Below are positions 42,301 through 52,092 of a stretch of 64,000 nt of DNA, one piece after another. Each line of letters opens with the position of its first letter. The stretch's first letter is position 1. This stretch comes from Luidia sarsii (lineage: Eukaryota > Echinodermata > Asteroidea > Paxillosida > Luidiidae), in contig OX465109.1 in NCBI GenBank assembly GCA_949987565.1, positions 19,321,821-19,385,820 on the forward strand, given 5' to 3'. A program made the translations under genes and the position numbers. The notes under the pieces were generated by a model, which saw nothing but the letters and a program-made list of their open reading frames with translations, was not told where the DNA came from and did not search any database.

Positions 42301-45300
42301 TTCGTCTTTTTTTTCCATTTCAGTGGGGTCTCGGGTTTCCGATTGTACTTTAGTGGACGTCCTGTCATCGCCCTGTCCCGATTGCTAAGACGACCACCTT
42401 ATTCAGATATTCGTTATACCATCAGTATGATTTATTATTTCCCTTTTTTTTAGAAAGTAGACTTGGGCCAGCGATTAAAATGGATTTGCATTTTATGCAG
42501 AGCTAACACCTTTGCACACTTATGTCAGAATTTGCCCTGATGGTATGACACGGCAAATGAGACTGCTCGACACATGCTACAAAATCGATTGATCGTAAGT
42601 TACGATGAGTTTGGTGAAATCGATTGCAGAACTTGTTAACCAGATCTCTGCTCTTAATAAGTTTCATGCTTGACATGCATTGAGCATAAACAGAGTCTGA
42701 TCTTACGGGATGGAAATAATCTTAGAAACTTAAAATATTTACATTCAAAATTAAAAAATCATTTCAAAAATATATAATAGGCCAATCAAGGATTATATGA
42801 ATTGAAACATATTAAAGGCTTTTGTGTAACATAAAGTATAACATTCAAATTAATATGTTTGCTAAGAGCAGGATGGTAGACCTTGCATATCTAGCTGTTC
42901 TGTGCTTTGGGAAAGGCTGCTGGCAGTTGGGTTGTTCCTTCAAGCAATCTGATTTGAGAGGGGGGAGCATGCAGGGTTAAGGGGTCAAGGTTCAGGAGGT
43001 CAATGGTAGGTCAAGCCTCACACTTACCGTATCCAAACCCCGGACGATGTCCTCAAACTTGCCAGCTCTGCCCATCAGAGCACTTCCACCTCCCTTTCAT
43101 CCGAAGAAAACAACAATAACAACAATCGTCAGCTTAGCTTTGATTTCGAATGAAATCCAATAGCCAGATTCCTGGAACTAGGCAGCTGCCTTTGTTGTAC
43201 CCCCGTACCAAATCCCTGTATCATCAGACTCAGGTTTGACCCTAACATCACACCGAACCTGAAAATAATGTGGTTTGCTGCAGAATCAGAAATGTTCCGT
43301 TCCATGCAGACTATCGACCTCACAACTGTGTTCAAAAGCTTGTTCTGTAATGCCTATCATGCCATTCTGTAATGCCTACCAAGCAAGACACAGGACCTAG
43401 GCCTTAGATAACCTAGTATAGTGGTACAGTACTGAAGACTGAAGCCCAAATCTTAGCTTTCATTCTGAGAAGGGCCATAGACCTTTGGTAAAGCATCGAT
43501 CCTTAAGCTGTCATCCTTCAGTGACCACGTCAGCATTTTCAGCAGGAGAAGAATTTCACCATTCATCACCAAACTAGATTTCACACTAAGCACAAAGTGC
43601 TTTATATCTGTATATTATGCAGAGTAGGGCAAACCCTCAATGAATGACGTTTTCCTTGATGCAAACATAATATAATATGTATGAAGCGACATGGTACCCG
43701 CTGCTACACATATTCAAATCTGCCACACAACCTCGACCAGCTCGGTGGTCAAGTGGTTAAAATGTCTGCACTAGAAAGCAGGTTTGAATCCCACCCGAGC
43801 TGCCTGTATTTTTTTCAGCAGGTAATCGGGCAAAATACTGAACACACAGTGCTTACATGTATAAGTATAAAATCAAGTAAGGCAAAACCTCAATGAATTA
43901 CGTTCTCCTCAATGCAAACATCATATCATATCTATGACCAAACTAGATTTGCTTCTGGACGAAGACTGATGTATGTAATTTGAATGCATCTCTTCTTCTT
44001 CTTCTCAAGTCCTTTCTCTCAATTAAACTCAACCTAACAAATACTGGATGCAGGCGTGAGTGTAGTAAGGTCAGCTTGGGTGCAGGGATTGGGCAGAAGT
44101 GGGCATTCCAGGAGATGATTCACGGTCTCCTCCTCTCCACACTCACATACTGGTTGACCTTCAGTGTTGAAACCCCATTTGGACGTTAGGGCTCTGCACC
44201 GGCCGACTCCAGCACGCAGACGATTGAGACACAGCCCATCTAAGCCCGAATGACTCACCTTCTGGTAGACCAAGTCAATGGGGCAGCCCACATTCAGGTC
44301 AACAAAGTCCACCTCGCAGTACGTGTTGATGAGCTCGGCGCATTTGCTGACACTGTCTGGAAAGTAGCCGGCCAGCTGATGAAGGTGGTGGATACCAACA
44401 AATTGAAGAAATCAATTCATCAACATGATCTGATGTTTCCTTGCACTTAACTGCGTGTTTCTTCATGGATATGCACATTACTACAGTGCTTTAAACTCAT
44501 TTCCTATCACATCTAGGCTTAGGCTCAGGCTTCATATTTCTCTTAACCATTATGATTTCAAGAACATCTAGAAACAAGTGTTTGGCCCCAGTTTTTGGTG
44601 AATACTTTGTATCTATCAAGCCAACAAACCTCCACATTCGGAAATAAACATGAACTGGATTTTCAGGTTGTCAGACAGAGACAAAGCCTAAGCCTTTATT
44701 TCGTAAACAGCCTGTGACATGTGGAACCTCAAAATAGCGCATCCACAATATACCAAACCTCCTCCACTGAGAAATGTATCAGTTGCCGTCTCAGACGTTC
44801 CCCAACCTCACAAAATCCAACACCAGGTTTTGTTAGAATTTGTTGGATTAAGTACCAATGGCCCAGGGAGACACTGTTGGAGTTTGTTGGGTGAGGTACC
44901 AATGGTCAGTACACTCCCACACACTCCAACACCTGACCAGAAAATTATCAGTCCGGCTTGTGGGTAAACTCACCCATGAAATCAGTGTCAGTACACTCCC
45001 ACACACTCCAACACCTGACCAGAAAATGACCAAGAGCTCGGTGGTAAAGTAAACTCACCCACGGAAGCATTGTAGTGTACTGTTACACACCTGACCAGAA
45101 CATGCCATAGCAGACACATTGTGGCATTTTATTGGGTTGGGGACAAACCCCCTGTTGTCTTGCAACAATGCATAATACACATCTGTACCCAACCTAACAA
45201 AATCCACCACGTGCAGACTATTGGATTCTAAGAGGTTAGGTACCAATGGGTTCCTAATTTCTGCCCAAATGTTGAATTTTGTTGAGTTAGGTATGCTTCC

Positions 45301-45934
45301 TAGTGAAAGAGGGGGTTAGGGTTATTCCAAGTGAAACCCTGGCTGGAGATACGTCAAAAGCAAGCAACATTAATTAGAAGCGCTTTGTGTGTGGTAGCAT
45401 AGCTTGATGCTCAAGCGGCTGTGTGAATGGGGGCCAGGTGCGCCTACCTGCACGCCAAAGACATCCTCGGTGCGATGGCGCTTGAGAAGGGCCCACTCTG
45501 AGGGGTGGCCCTGCAGCAGGTTGGTGGACATGGCCATCTCTCCGCAGGTGATGTCTGCCCCTAGGCGCTTGCAGACCCGGCGGAAGGGCAGGTTGCCCAC
45601 CTGCGGCCCGGAAAGATCATCAGACGGGAAGGAGGAGGAAGAGGAGGAGGAGGAGAAGGAGGAGGAGGAGGAGGAGGAGGAGGGAAGGAAGGGATGAAAG
45701 AAGAAGAGGTAGAGGAGGAGGAGGAGGAAGAGGAGGCGGAGGGAGGGAAGGGATGAAAGAAGAAGAGGTGGAGGAGGAGGAGGAGGGAGGGAAGGGATGA
45801 AAGAAGAAGAGATGGAGGAAGGGGAGGAAGAGTAGGAGGAAGAGAAGCAGGAGGAGGAGGAGGATGAGGATGAGGAGGAAGAGGAATAGAAGGAGGAGGA
45901 GGAGGAGGAAGAGGGGGAAGAGGAGTAGAAGGAG

Positions 45935-45970
<36 letters not shown>

Positions 45971-46103
45971 AAGCAGGAGGAGGAGGAGGAGGAGGAGGAG
46001 GAGGAGGAGGAGGAGGAGGAGGAGGAGGAATAGAAGGAGGAGGAGGAGGAGGAGGAATAGAGGGAGGTGGAGGAGGAGGAATAGAAGGAGGAGGAGGAGG
46101 AGA

Positions 46104-46148
<45 letters not shown>

Positions 46149-49100
46149 TATGTTTTCACGGCAATTTGCTTCCACAAAATTTGAGTAGGAGACGTACTTG
46201 GGTCATAACCCAGGTCTACCAAAGGAAATGGATTGAAGAGATCGACGTGTAGCAGGAGTTGAATTTCATAAATAAACGTTGCTGGACAACAATTCTAGTC
46301 ACTGAAGGCTCTTACTTAACCTGGGCCTTTTTTAAACAAGACCTGTGCCCCAACGAGCTTCATCCATTGCAAATTTTTTCTACAATGCATGCATGCGTGT
46401 GTGTTTACCCAGTCCAACATTATTAGAGTGCATGTCTTGCATCATACAGTATAAAGAGGTAATTGGCAAAGGTTTCAGCAGGACATTTCATAGTGGCCAA
46501 AGTGGCAACCATATCAATAATGGTCAGATTCATGGCTATACGGCTAGATTCATATTGGAGGTTGCAAGTTAAGAGCAGTTTGCTGTGACACCTTGTGATG
46601 AAAATCTCTCTTGTGATATGTGAGTATGTACATGTATGGTTCTGAAGAGAACCAATGAACTTGACGTTTCAGAAGAGTATGGTCTGTCCGTCGTCAAGAG
46701 ATTGTTACAGTTCCCAAACGTTGAGTGCATTTATTCAGAACCACACATACTCAAAAAGATCTATATTCTCACAGGCTGTCACCGCAAACCACCCTTGACA
46801 TTCAAATATTGTTCACGAAAGCATATCTGCTTGGAGATTTGAAGGTTTGCATGGTGAGACTGAGAATAGCAGGATAGATAGGTTTGCGGTGACACCATGT
46901 AAATTCTCTTTTGTGAGTAAGTGTGGTCCTGAAAAGATCCGGAGGAACTTGACGTTTCGAACAGTGTACTCTGCTCGCCTTCAGGAGTCTCCTGAAGACG
47001 AGCAGAGTACACTGTTCGAAACGACGAGTTCCTCCGGATCTTTTCAGGACCACACTTACTCACAAAAGAGAATTTACATGGTGTCACCGCAAACCTAAAT
47101 ATCTGGCTTTGTTATAGCCATCATTTGGGACATCCCTTTTGACTTTCCACCATGCTACTCCCTCCCCTGCACTCACCGTTGTAAGCGGAGCCAGGTAGGA
47201 CTTGCCCGCAAAGTCCACCGGCTTCTTCTCGCATCTCCTCAGCCGGATCACGTCCTGGTCCGTAACCGCGCCGATCGTCGGCGGCGACTGAGGCGTCTCC
47301 GCGGCAACGGGGCCCGGGTCAGAGAGGGAAGCTTCTCCTTGCGGAGGCGGGGAGGCGCTGGCTGCCGGGGCGTGTCCGTTTCCTTCGGCGACGGCATCTG
47401 CCGGTGAGGAGATCGGATTGTCCGCGCCATCCTGACGAAGGGTCGAGGGGATGCTCTCCTCCGGCGAGACAGTGTGGGATAACGGGGCGTTGGGGTCTCC
47501 AGAATTAGGATCAGGCTTGGATGGACAGCCTCCTTGGCTGGATCTGCAGGCATCTTTCTTCTTCCTCCTCCACTCGGCCAGCTGCTTCAGGAATTGCTCC
47601 GCCCGGGGGTACTCAAACTTCTTCTTCCTCAGCTTGACCTTGGCCTCCATGGGCAGGAGGTTGGAGGTGGACGCCTCAAAGTCGCCGGCCTGCCAACGCT
47701 CCTCGTCGACGACGTTCCGGAAGTCGGCCGTCAGGTGGCCGGCCCCAAAGCGGCAGGCCAGGCCGTGCCGGCAGCGGCCGAAAGTCGCAAAGTTGTGGCA
47801 GTGGCCGGGGAGGTCCGGGGGCCGGGCGGCTCCGGCGGCCGCCAGGTCGTGCAGGTAGTTGCAGCCATCGCCGTAGCGGCAGGCATCACCCGCCAGAAGA
47901 GCGGGGCAGACTTTGGCCGACATGGGCACCCACCTGCTGGTATGGGGCCGGTGGTGGTTCATCCCCCGCGCCTTCTGCTTCTTCTGCTTCTTGGCTGGCG
48001 GCTCCGCCCCCGTGTTCCTGGGGGCAGTTGGTGCCTCGTCGCCTCGGCCCTCTCTCCCCTCCTCCGGCCGGCTGGGGTTGTCTTCGCCGTACCTCACGTG
48101 GATCTTACTGAAGTTGATGAAGCTGAAATGAGAAAGGTTAGGCTTTGAGAGAAGTTCTGCTAGGATACACCAGACCCTCTACTTCTTTGAAATTTGGTAA
48201 TTTTAGTCAGTGAGCAGTTTTGTATATCAACCAGTCAAAGTTGAAATGAGATAAATACCTCTAGAGATAATGTGCCAACCTTCAGTTAGACCATACATGT
48301 ATCATTGAGACCATATCTCATTGAGACCTGCCTATGACAAAGCATAGCATCTGCTAACTTTCTAAAGCAACAGTTTGAATCCCTGCATGACCTTGACCAT
48401 CTCTGTGGGCAGGAGCCTGAGGTCAGGATGGCTATCCACTGGGTATCAACTTCCAGGAATCAAATCACTCCCAAGCCAGGATTTTTGTGTTTTTACCTTT
48501 GCTTTTTCAAAGAAGCAATACAGAAAAGAACAAGATTTTGGTTTCATACCCTTACAATAAAAGGGTGGAAAAACCACCTAAATCCACTATTAGTAAAACA
48601 TCACTGTCTGGCCAACCATTTGCCCAAGAAACTGCAGCATTCCCCAAAATCATGATTTTGTGACGCGTACATACACGTGTCAACCAGACGACGGTCAGTT
48701 AATGGCTGTGTACAAAACATGCACTTCACAATTCTTACATATGCGCCACACATACGAGTCACAAAATCAAGATTTTGGAGAAAACTGGTTTTTTCTTCGG
48801 AAGTGGTTGTGTCAGACAATGTCTAATTTCTACCCAATAGTAGGTGGTCTATTAGATAAGACTTCAAGGTTTGCATGGTGGAAAAAACTTAGCGGATGGT
48901 TTGCGGTGACACCATGTATCTCTTCTCTTTCAAGAAGTAGTAGGCCCTATGCCTCTGAAAAGAGCCGGTAACTCAATGTTTCGGGTAGTCTGTACTGACA
49001 GTCTGAGTCATGTTGAGAGCCATACTTATCAGAGCCATCCTACTTCCTGAAAGAGAACAGATATGTGATGTTACCGCAAACCGTCCACTAAGGTAGTCTA

Positions 49101-49666
49101 TTGTTGATTTTTTCCGGACTTTTATGGTGTGGGTTAGTCCCACTTACTGGGCCGGGCCGCTAGGAGCTCCCCTTAAACGATTTTTGAGATTGTTTAAGGG
49201 GAGCTCCTACCGGTAGCGGCCCAGTAAGTGGGACTAGGTGTGGGTATTAAACTAAAAACTGTCTGAGAAAAGTGTGAGTATGCTCACTGCAAGTTGAGCA
49301 AATGTAGAAGGATTAATGCAAAAGGAATAGCCTTGGGGTAGTCCCACTTACTGGGCCGCTAGAAGCTCCTCTTAAACAATTTTTGAGATTGTATGTCTCA
49401 AAACTCGTTGACGGGGAGCTCCTAGTGGCCCAGTAAGTGGGACTAGCCATGGGACGGATAAATTGGCCATGACCACTGCTCACTTACTCAGACTTGATGT
49501 GGGCTGTTCCCTGCCGCTCTCGGATCATCTTCATTATGCCCTCCTTCTCTGCCTCGGACGGGATCCTCTCAGATGACGCTGTCACTGTGCCCAGCTCATC
49601 GTTGCTCGGGGCTTTGTCACTGGGTTGAGTCCCCTGTGGCTCCATCCTGCAGTCAGCTTCCGCCAT
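35494..49666 (-). CDS. DUS3L: tRNA-dihydrouridine(47) synthase [NAD(P)+]-like
   Basis: Eleven minus-strand exons: 49666-49488, 48122-47177, 45600-45448, 44375-44259, 43093-43028, 41506-41396, 40779-40683, 39800-39674, 38611-38524, 36600-36419, 35566-35494. Total 2139 nt, 712 residues, all phases consistent. DUS3-type enzymes use FMN and NAD(P)H to reduce uridine 47 in the tRNA variable loop. Two CCCH zinc fingers: C132-C141-C147-H151 and C168-C177-C183-H189. The TIM barrel starts at [15 protein letters not shown] (about 370), then [27 protein letters not shown], and [14 protein letters not shown] with the expected catalytic Cys457. It continues [40 protein letters not shown], then [20 protein letters not shown] and [11 protein letters not shown]. 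It is collinear with vertebrate DUS3L throughout. Start: caATGGCGG fits Kozak best; in-frame ATGs at 49687 and 49708 are alternatives. Confidence 0.95.
35740..36376 (+). repeat. (ccag)n-type tetranucleotide array
   Basis: About 635 bases of ccag, ccaa and caac tetramers, such as cagccagccaaccagccacc. Segments near 36055-36175 and 36230-36360 are near-identical, so a block of about 175 bp duplicated within the array. It ends about 45 bases from the exon 10 donor of DUS3L, in intron 10. The minus strand gives false Trp/Leu/Gly-rich frames. Confidence 0.95.
36748..37140. repeat. Longest foldback of the gacgtttcgatcctagcagg family
   Basis: The left arm starts gatatacaaaaatgttgcaa and actgcttactgactaaaatc, then after a unique insert continues aacatttagtgggcctgacg to caaaggcagagtgacaagga. 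Its inverse runs from tccttgtcactctgcctttg to aggcccactaaat at 37135. The core 36975-37135 is a near-perfect hairpin around gatacatgtacatggtgtac. It shows that the element's outer end is gatatacaaaaatg. Confidence 0.9.
37141..37973. other. DUS3L intron 9, unique sequence
   Basis: No gene or clear repeat. A short run at 37880-37970 has ggtatcaatggatcggtttt and cggtagtaccgaaatacc, weakly self-complementary. Nothing else recognised. Confidence 0.4.
37974..38458. mobile_element. Nonautonomous DNA transposon, gccgcgtccgcactggactt ends
   Basis: The left terminus gccgcgtccgcactggactt then aaaatgggtaaactaaccga is answered on the right by ctcggtaaaaaataagtcca then atgcggacacggcttttg. Inner partial repeats of the same motif (agtccagtgcggacagccc at 38043, aagtccaatccggacacgac at 38163, aagtccaagtgcggacgcc at 38368) give an alternating structure. 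About 485 bases with no transposase. It ends about 65 bases before DUS3L exon 9, in intron 9. Confidence 0.8.
38744..38863. repeat. Short foldback, ggtttgcggtgacaccatgt family
   Basis: Ends cagtgacaccatggaaaggt and cctttacatggtgtcaccgc-like sequence on the right (38833-38858). Inside, gtggttctgaaaagaaccgg then aggaaccacacatactcaca form a hairpin. Confidence 0.85.
38976..39545. repeat. Cluster of three foldbacks, gacgtttcgatcctagcagg family
   Basis: Member 1: 38976-39140 (tagtgggcctgacgtttcga, inverse cgaaacgtcaggcccactta, tail cagtaagcagtttgcaac, then tgtatatcac). Member 2: 39252-39410 (gatacaaaaattgttgcaaa start, centre near 39365). Member 3: 39440-39545 (preceded by cacacaacaaagctatttca). 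All lie in intron 8 of DUS3L, about 130 bases from exon 8. A decayed fourth lies at 39860-40010 and a fifth near 40140-40240. Confidence 0.85.
40233..40590. mobile_element. Second copy of the ttaaagcccctacacaacat MITE
   Basis: The left end ttaaagcccctacacaacat then tggtaagatc, the middle aaatatttctgtctaaaatg, and catgcatatgttggatcaga match 31344-31720. The right end is accaatgttgtgttatccct. In intron 7 of DUS3L. Confidence 0.85.
40815..40945 (+). repeat. tRNA-derived SINE, internally deleted
   Basis: Head agctcggtggtccagtggtt then aagacgtctgcactagaaag (A-box side) runs into a tail gggcaaagcactgagcactc and ggggcaaaccctcattgaat. The B-box segment present in 43735-43930 is missing. The tail plus atacactgctttaggtatgg is repeated at 41060-41100. 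It lies just upstream of DUS3L exon 7, in intron 6. Confidence 0.75.
41549..41818. mobile_element. MITE with aatggacctttcccatgaaa ends
   Basis: Imperfect terminal inverted repeats of about 65 bases: aatggacctttcccatgaaa then tatgcaaattag on the left, and atatttcatgggaaaggtcc then att on the right. Both arms include accaatttagt and gcgcatgcgc/gcacatgcgc motifs. About 265 bases, noncoding, about 45 bases upstream of DUS3L exon 6. Confidence 0.85.
42105..42625. repeat. Dispersed repeat with atcgtaagttacgatgag motifs
   Basis: gatttcacaaaaccttgcaa then tgcatcgtaactcaacttat (42112) is partly inverted against ttgatcgcaagttacgatga then gtttgatgaaatcgac (42201). A further half-copy gattgatcgtaagttacgat is at 42588. 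Looks like a decayed inverted-repeat element. In intron 5 of DUS3L. Confidence 0.6.
43735..43935 (+). repeat. Full tRNA-derived SINE
   Basis: Head: cagctcggtggtcaagtggt then taaaatgtctgcactagaaa (A box), gcaggtttgaatcccacccg (B box) and agctg, whose ends pair as an acceptor stem. Body ctgaacacacagtgctta. Tail aagtaaggcaaaacctcaat then gaattacgttctcctcaatg, also seen at 4300 and 43625. In intron 4 of DUS3L. Confidence 0.8.
44034..44255 (-). pseudogene. Fragment of a non-LTR retrotransposon reverse transcriptase C-terminus
   Basis: The minus strand encodes about 70 residues with [34 protein letters not shown] and [10 protein letters not shown]. This is the typical tail of LINE-type polymerase open frames: N-RLR-G followed by a C-x-C-G-x-x-E-T-x-x-H-x-L-x-x-C-P zinc-knuckle-like motif. 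No upstream polymerase core is present. It starts just after the exon 4 donor of DUS3L (44258), in the same orientation, and is a dead remnant. Confidence 0.8.
44860..45110 (+). repeat. Short direct duplications in DUS3L intron 3
   Basis: The motif gtcagtacactcccacacac then tccaacacctgaccagaaaa occurs at 44905 and 44989 (84-bp period). A third decayed version (acacctgaccagaacatg) is near 45090. aaactcacccatgaaatc and aaactcacccacggaagc are also duplicated. Confidence 0.75.
45625..46150 (+). repeat. (gga)n/(gaggaa) trinucleotide array
   Basis: Over 500 bases of almost pure G/A. Three larger sub-repeats contain gggaagggatgaaagaagaa gag. It begins about 25 bases upstream (on the minus strand) of the DUS3L exon 3 acceptor (45600), where the transcript carries an extended C/T tract. 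Poly-Pro, poly-Leu and poly-Arg frames are artefacts. Confidence 0.95.
46575..46800. repeat. Foldback, ggtttgcggtgacaccatgt family, diverged
   Basis: Left: agcagtttgctgtgacacct then ctcttgtgatatgtgagtat and ggttctgaagagaacc. Right: cagaaccacacatactcaaa then ggctgtcaccgcaaacc. The centre gtcgtcaagagattgttac is only weakly paired. In intron 2 of DUS3L. Confidence 0.8.
46878..47097. repeat. Near-perfect 220-base foldback, ggtttgcggtgacaccatgt family
   Basis: Starts ataggtttgcggtgacacca and ends tggtgtcaccgcaaacctaa, with the centre at 46988 (caggagtctcctg). Arms of about 105 bases differ at only a few positions. It lies 80 bases from the 3' end of DUS3L exon 2, in intron 2, so the nascent transcript could form a very long hairpin. 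Confidence 0.92.
48150..48240 (+). repeat. Decayed arm of the gacgtttcgatcctagcagg family
   Basis: tttgagagaagttctgctag then gatacaccagaccctctact, then tttggtaattttagtcagtg and agcagttttgtatatcaacc. It lies just upstream of DUS3L exon 2, in intron 1. Confidence 0.7.
48895..49085. repeat. Foldback, ggtttgcggtgacaccatgt family
   Basis: Left ggatggtttgcggtgacacc then atgtatctcttctctttcaa and gctctgaaaagagccggtaa-like sequence; right cctgaaagagaacagatatg then tgatgttaccgcaaaccgtc. The pairing in the middle is poor. In intron 1 of DUS3L. Confidence 0.8.
49128..49447. repeat. Two copies of an agtcccacttactgggcc foldback
   Basis: Copy 1, 49133-49238: ttagtcccacttactgggcc with inverse ggcccagtaagtgggactag, centre aaacgatttttgagattgtt. 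Copy 2, 49337-49446: same ends, with centre gatttgtatgtctc-like insert near 49390. Both have the arms gctaggagctccccttaaac or gctagaagctcctcttaaac. They are 100 bases apart and in the same intron, just downstream of DUS3L exon 1. Confidence 0.88.
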
Positions 49667-49734
49667 TGTGGCTTGGTCCTGCTCCATGAGTAGTCTTCTT
49701 GCTTTCATTGAAAATTTGGCAAAGAAAACTTTGA

Positions 49735-49830
49735 CTGGATCTCTGGATTACGGTAATGCACCAGTGGTCTTTTCATCTGAGCTACCCAGCCTGTAGATGG
49801 TGGCCTTCCCCAATAACCAGTCTTTGCTGG
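49735..49830 (-). repeat. SINE fragment related to the 29935-30470 tRNA-like array
   Basis: The minus strand reads ttattggggaaggccaccat then ctacaggctgggtagctcag and atgaaaagaccactggtgca, the same order as one 75-bp unit. It lies immediately upstream of the DUS3L start codon, so it may overlap the promoter or 5' leader. Confidence 0.7.
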
Positions 49831-50017
49831 GTTAGGGGCGCTAGTCATCAGAAGCAATTCAACCATTAACTGCCGTATATCACCAGGGATCACATCCCTT
49901 TTTTTCATTCAGATGCAAACAACAAATTGATGTAAACCTGGCTACGGCAGCACGGGCATCACGCAAAGTGGATGCACAGCTTTTTTCAATTCAAGTCAAA
50001 CAAACGAAGGGCAAATC

Positions 50018-50275
50018 TGCGACCCTTGGGAGGATGAGGGTTACGGTTACCACAACTGGGGGAGGGGGGGTGCGAGTTATCACAGCAAGTATAATGCACT
50101 CTGTGCCAAGATGGAGCACTAGTTGTACTTGAAATATAACCTGTGCTGTTCTAAAACTGTGTAAACTTTACCACAGAAATCGGTGTCAAAACAGTAGATA
50201 GTTTGAAAAGACTTAAAGGTTTGCATGGTGGAAAAACTTACTCTTACTCTTAGTCTTACTCTTACTAATGGGACT
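50018..50275. other. Partial foldback pieces upstream of the nested element
   Basis: gggaggatgagggttacggt then tacc at 50028 is one arm of the palindrome found again at 50368-50432. At 50195-50240 a taaaggtttgcatggtggaa motif is shared with 22842, 46838 and 48867. A short cttactcttagtcttactc microsatellite follows. Confidence 0.65.
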
Positions 50276-50765
50276 GGGAGGTTTGCCGTGACACCATCCA
50301 ATGTATCTTTTCTCTTTCTAGAAGTATGGCTCTGAAAAGAGCCAGTAACTCAACGTTTCGGGTAGTTGCGGTAACCGTAACCCTCATCCTTCCGAAGGTC
50401 GACCTTCGGGAGGATGAGGGTTACGGTTACCGTAGTCCGAGTAACTCGGACCCGACAAGTCACCCTTTATTTATCGGGGAAAAAAATAAAATTTGGAGGA
50501 TCATGTGATCCTCCAAATTTCAAATTTTCATAAATAGAAGTGACTTGTCGGGTCCGAGTTAAGTTGTACTACGGTTAGCGCAACTACGTTTCGGTTAGTG
50601 TGTACTCTGCCCGTCATCAAGAGACTGCCAGTCGTCCTGTCTCCTGACGCCGGGCAGAGTACACACTACCACTACCAGAAACGTTGAGTTACCGGCTCTT
50701 TTCAGAGCCATACTTCTTGAAAGAGAAGAGATACACTGTACATGGTGTCACCGCAAACCTTCCAC
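50275..50765. repeat. Triple-nested foldback element
   Basis: Outer element of the ggtttgcggtgacaccatgt family: gggaggtttgccgtgacacc at 50276 and atggtgtcaccgcaaacctt at 50741, with gctctgaaaagagccagtaa mirrored as accggctcttttcagagcc. Within its left half sits a palindrome 50368-50432 (ggtaaccgtaaccctcatcc and ggatgagggttacggttacc around gaaggtcgaccttc). Immediately after sits a gacttgtcgggtcc foldback at 50437-50560, centred on ggatcatgtgatcc. A further inner hairpin lies at 50595-50665 (agtgtgtactctgcccgtc and gccgggcagagtacacact). Confidence 0.9.
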
Positions 50766-51324
50766 TCACATCATACTATCGTATTCATACTCATAGTCAT
50801 ACTAGTAGTCATACTCATAGTCATAGTCATACTCATCATAGTACTTTGGGTGAAATAGCTGTTCAAATACGACTTTGGGAGTGGGTAAAATTCTAAAATC
50901 GGCCCAAGGACCATGCTGGGACCAAACCATGAAACTGTAAGCCACAGTGACACAGTCGATCTCATTTTCAGCGTGGTAACAAGGAGAAATATTGTTTTAA
51001 ATCATTAAACCTAGCTGTTGTAAAGTCACATAGGATTTGTACACAAACTGAGTGTCAAGTGCTGTGGAACTCTTTCCGTCGCGTTTTTCCCGACGAAAGA
51101 TTAATCAAGTTTGACAAATGTCAACTATATTGTGGCAAAATAAAGTGGGGAACTTTTAAAAAGAAAAAGAGCTGGGAAAGTAACAATTACCTCCACGATT
51201 AAAAAATGGATTATCGTCTTACAGAATGTTGGACTTTGAAGCAGAAGGTACAACTCGCACGTGTGCCAATCCTAGGCAATACAATTACAGTAGTAGACTT
51301 TTTTCAGTCGTCAATAACAATTAT

Positions 51325-51575
51325 TGCATGCACATGTACATGTACACACAACGTACAGTACATGTGTACTTGATTGTACACATGTACATGTACTGTACAT
51401 GTGCAGTACGCACCACCGTCCTGTAATGTACTACATGTACATGTTCAGTGTACATAAACATACTGTACACTGTCATGTCCATGCACAATGAACATGTACA
51501 CGTACATGTACATTGTACATGTACACTACATGTGTGTGTACAGTGTACATGTACAGTGTACATGCATGTGAATCT
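51325..51575 (+). repeat. gtacatgtac-rich palindromic microsatellite
   Basis: Runs of acatgtacatgtac, gtacagtgtacatgtacagt and related self-complementary words. Similar short runs occur at 803-830, 16920-16960, 38290-38320 and 53245-53285, so these words are generally abundant here. Confidence 0.85.
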
Positions 51576-52092
51576 GAAACGCCCATCACGTACCGCGGCT
51601 CCGCAAATACGTCTTGAAGAACGTCTACACGATCAAGCATAACAGGCCGTGACCTAATGCATCACACGGCTTCAATTTATACACGAGTCAATAGAGGTCA
51701 CTAGCCAGGAGATGTGTGCGCTTACGAGCCATAGCCAAAAACAACCACAAGGTGTCCCTGTACATTTTGGAGTACACCAACAATGCATAGCTGAGCTAAT
51801 CCGAAAAGGAAAAGTACTTTTAATTAATACATTGCAATAATACACTGCATAAAATGCTATCAATGCACTGCAAAAAGCACTTTTCTGAAGCCACCTCAGT
51901 GATAATACAATGAGACCCGCCACCGTATAGTCAGACATTATTGGACCATAGAGATTGGACGAAACCATTCCGACCAATGGGAGAGCGCAATAACTTGTTG
52001 GCGGGCCAGCTCGACCGTCGCACAGTCACGCAAGTTTAACTCCTAACGAATGCTCGACTTGTGAACATATCGGTCACGGTCAAGCGTCAAAT

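Noticed and set aside
45561..46222. Poly-proline and poly-leucine frames of about 200 codons
   Set aside because: They come from the (gga)n array in DUS3L intron 2 next to the exon 3 acceptor.
47248..48148. Plus-strand and alternative minus frames over DUS3L exon 2
   Set aside because: Shadows of the 946-base GC-rich exon; the CCCH and linker sequence in the chosen frame is clear.
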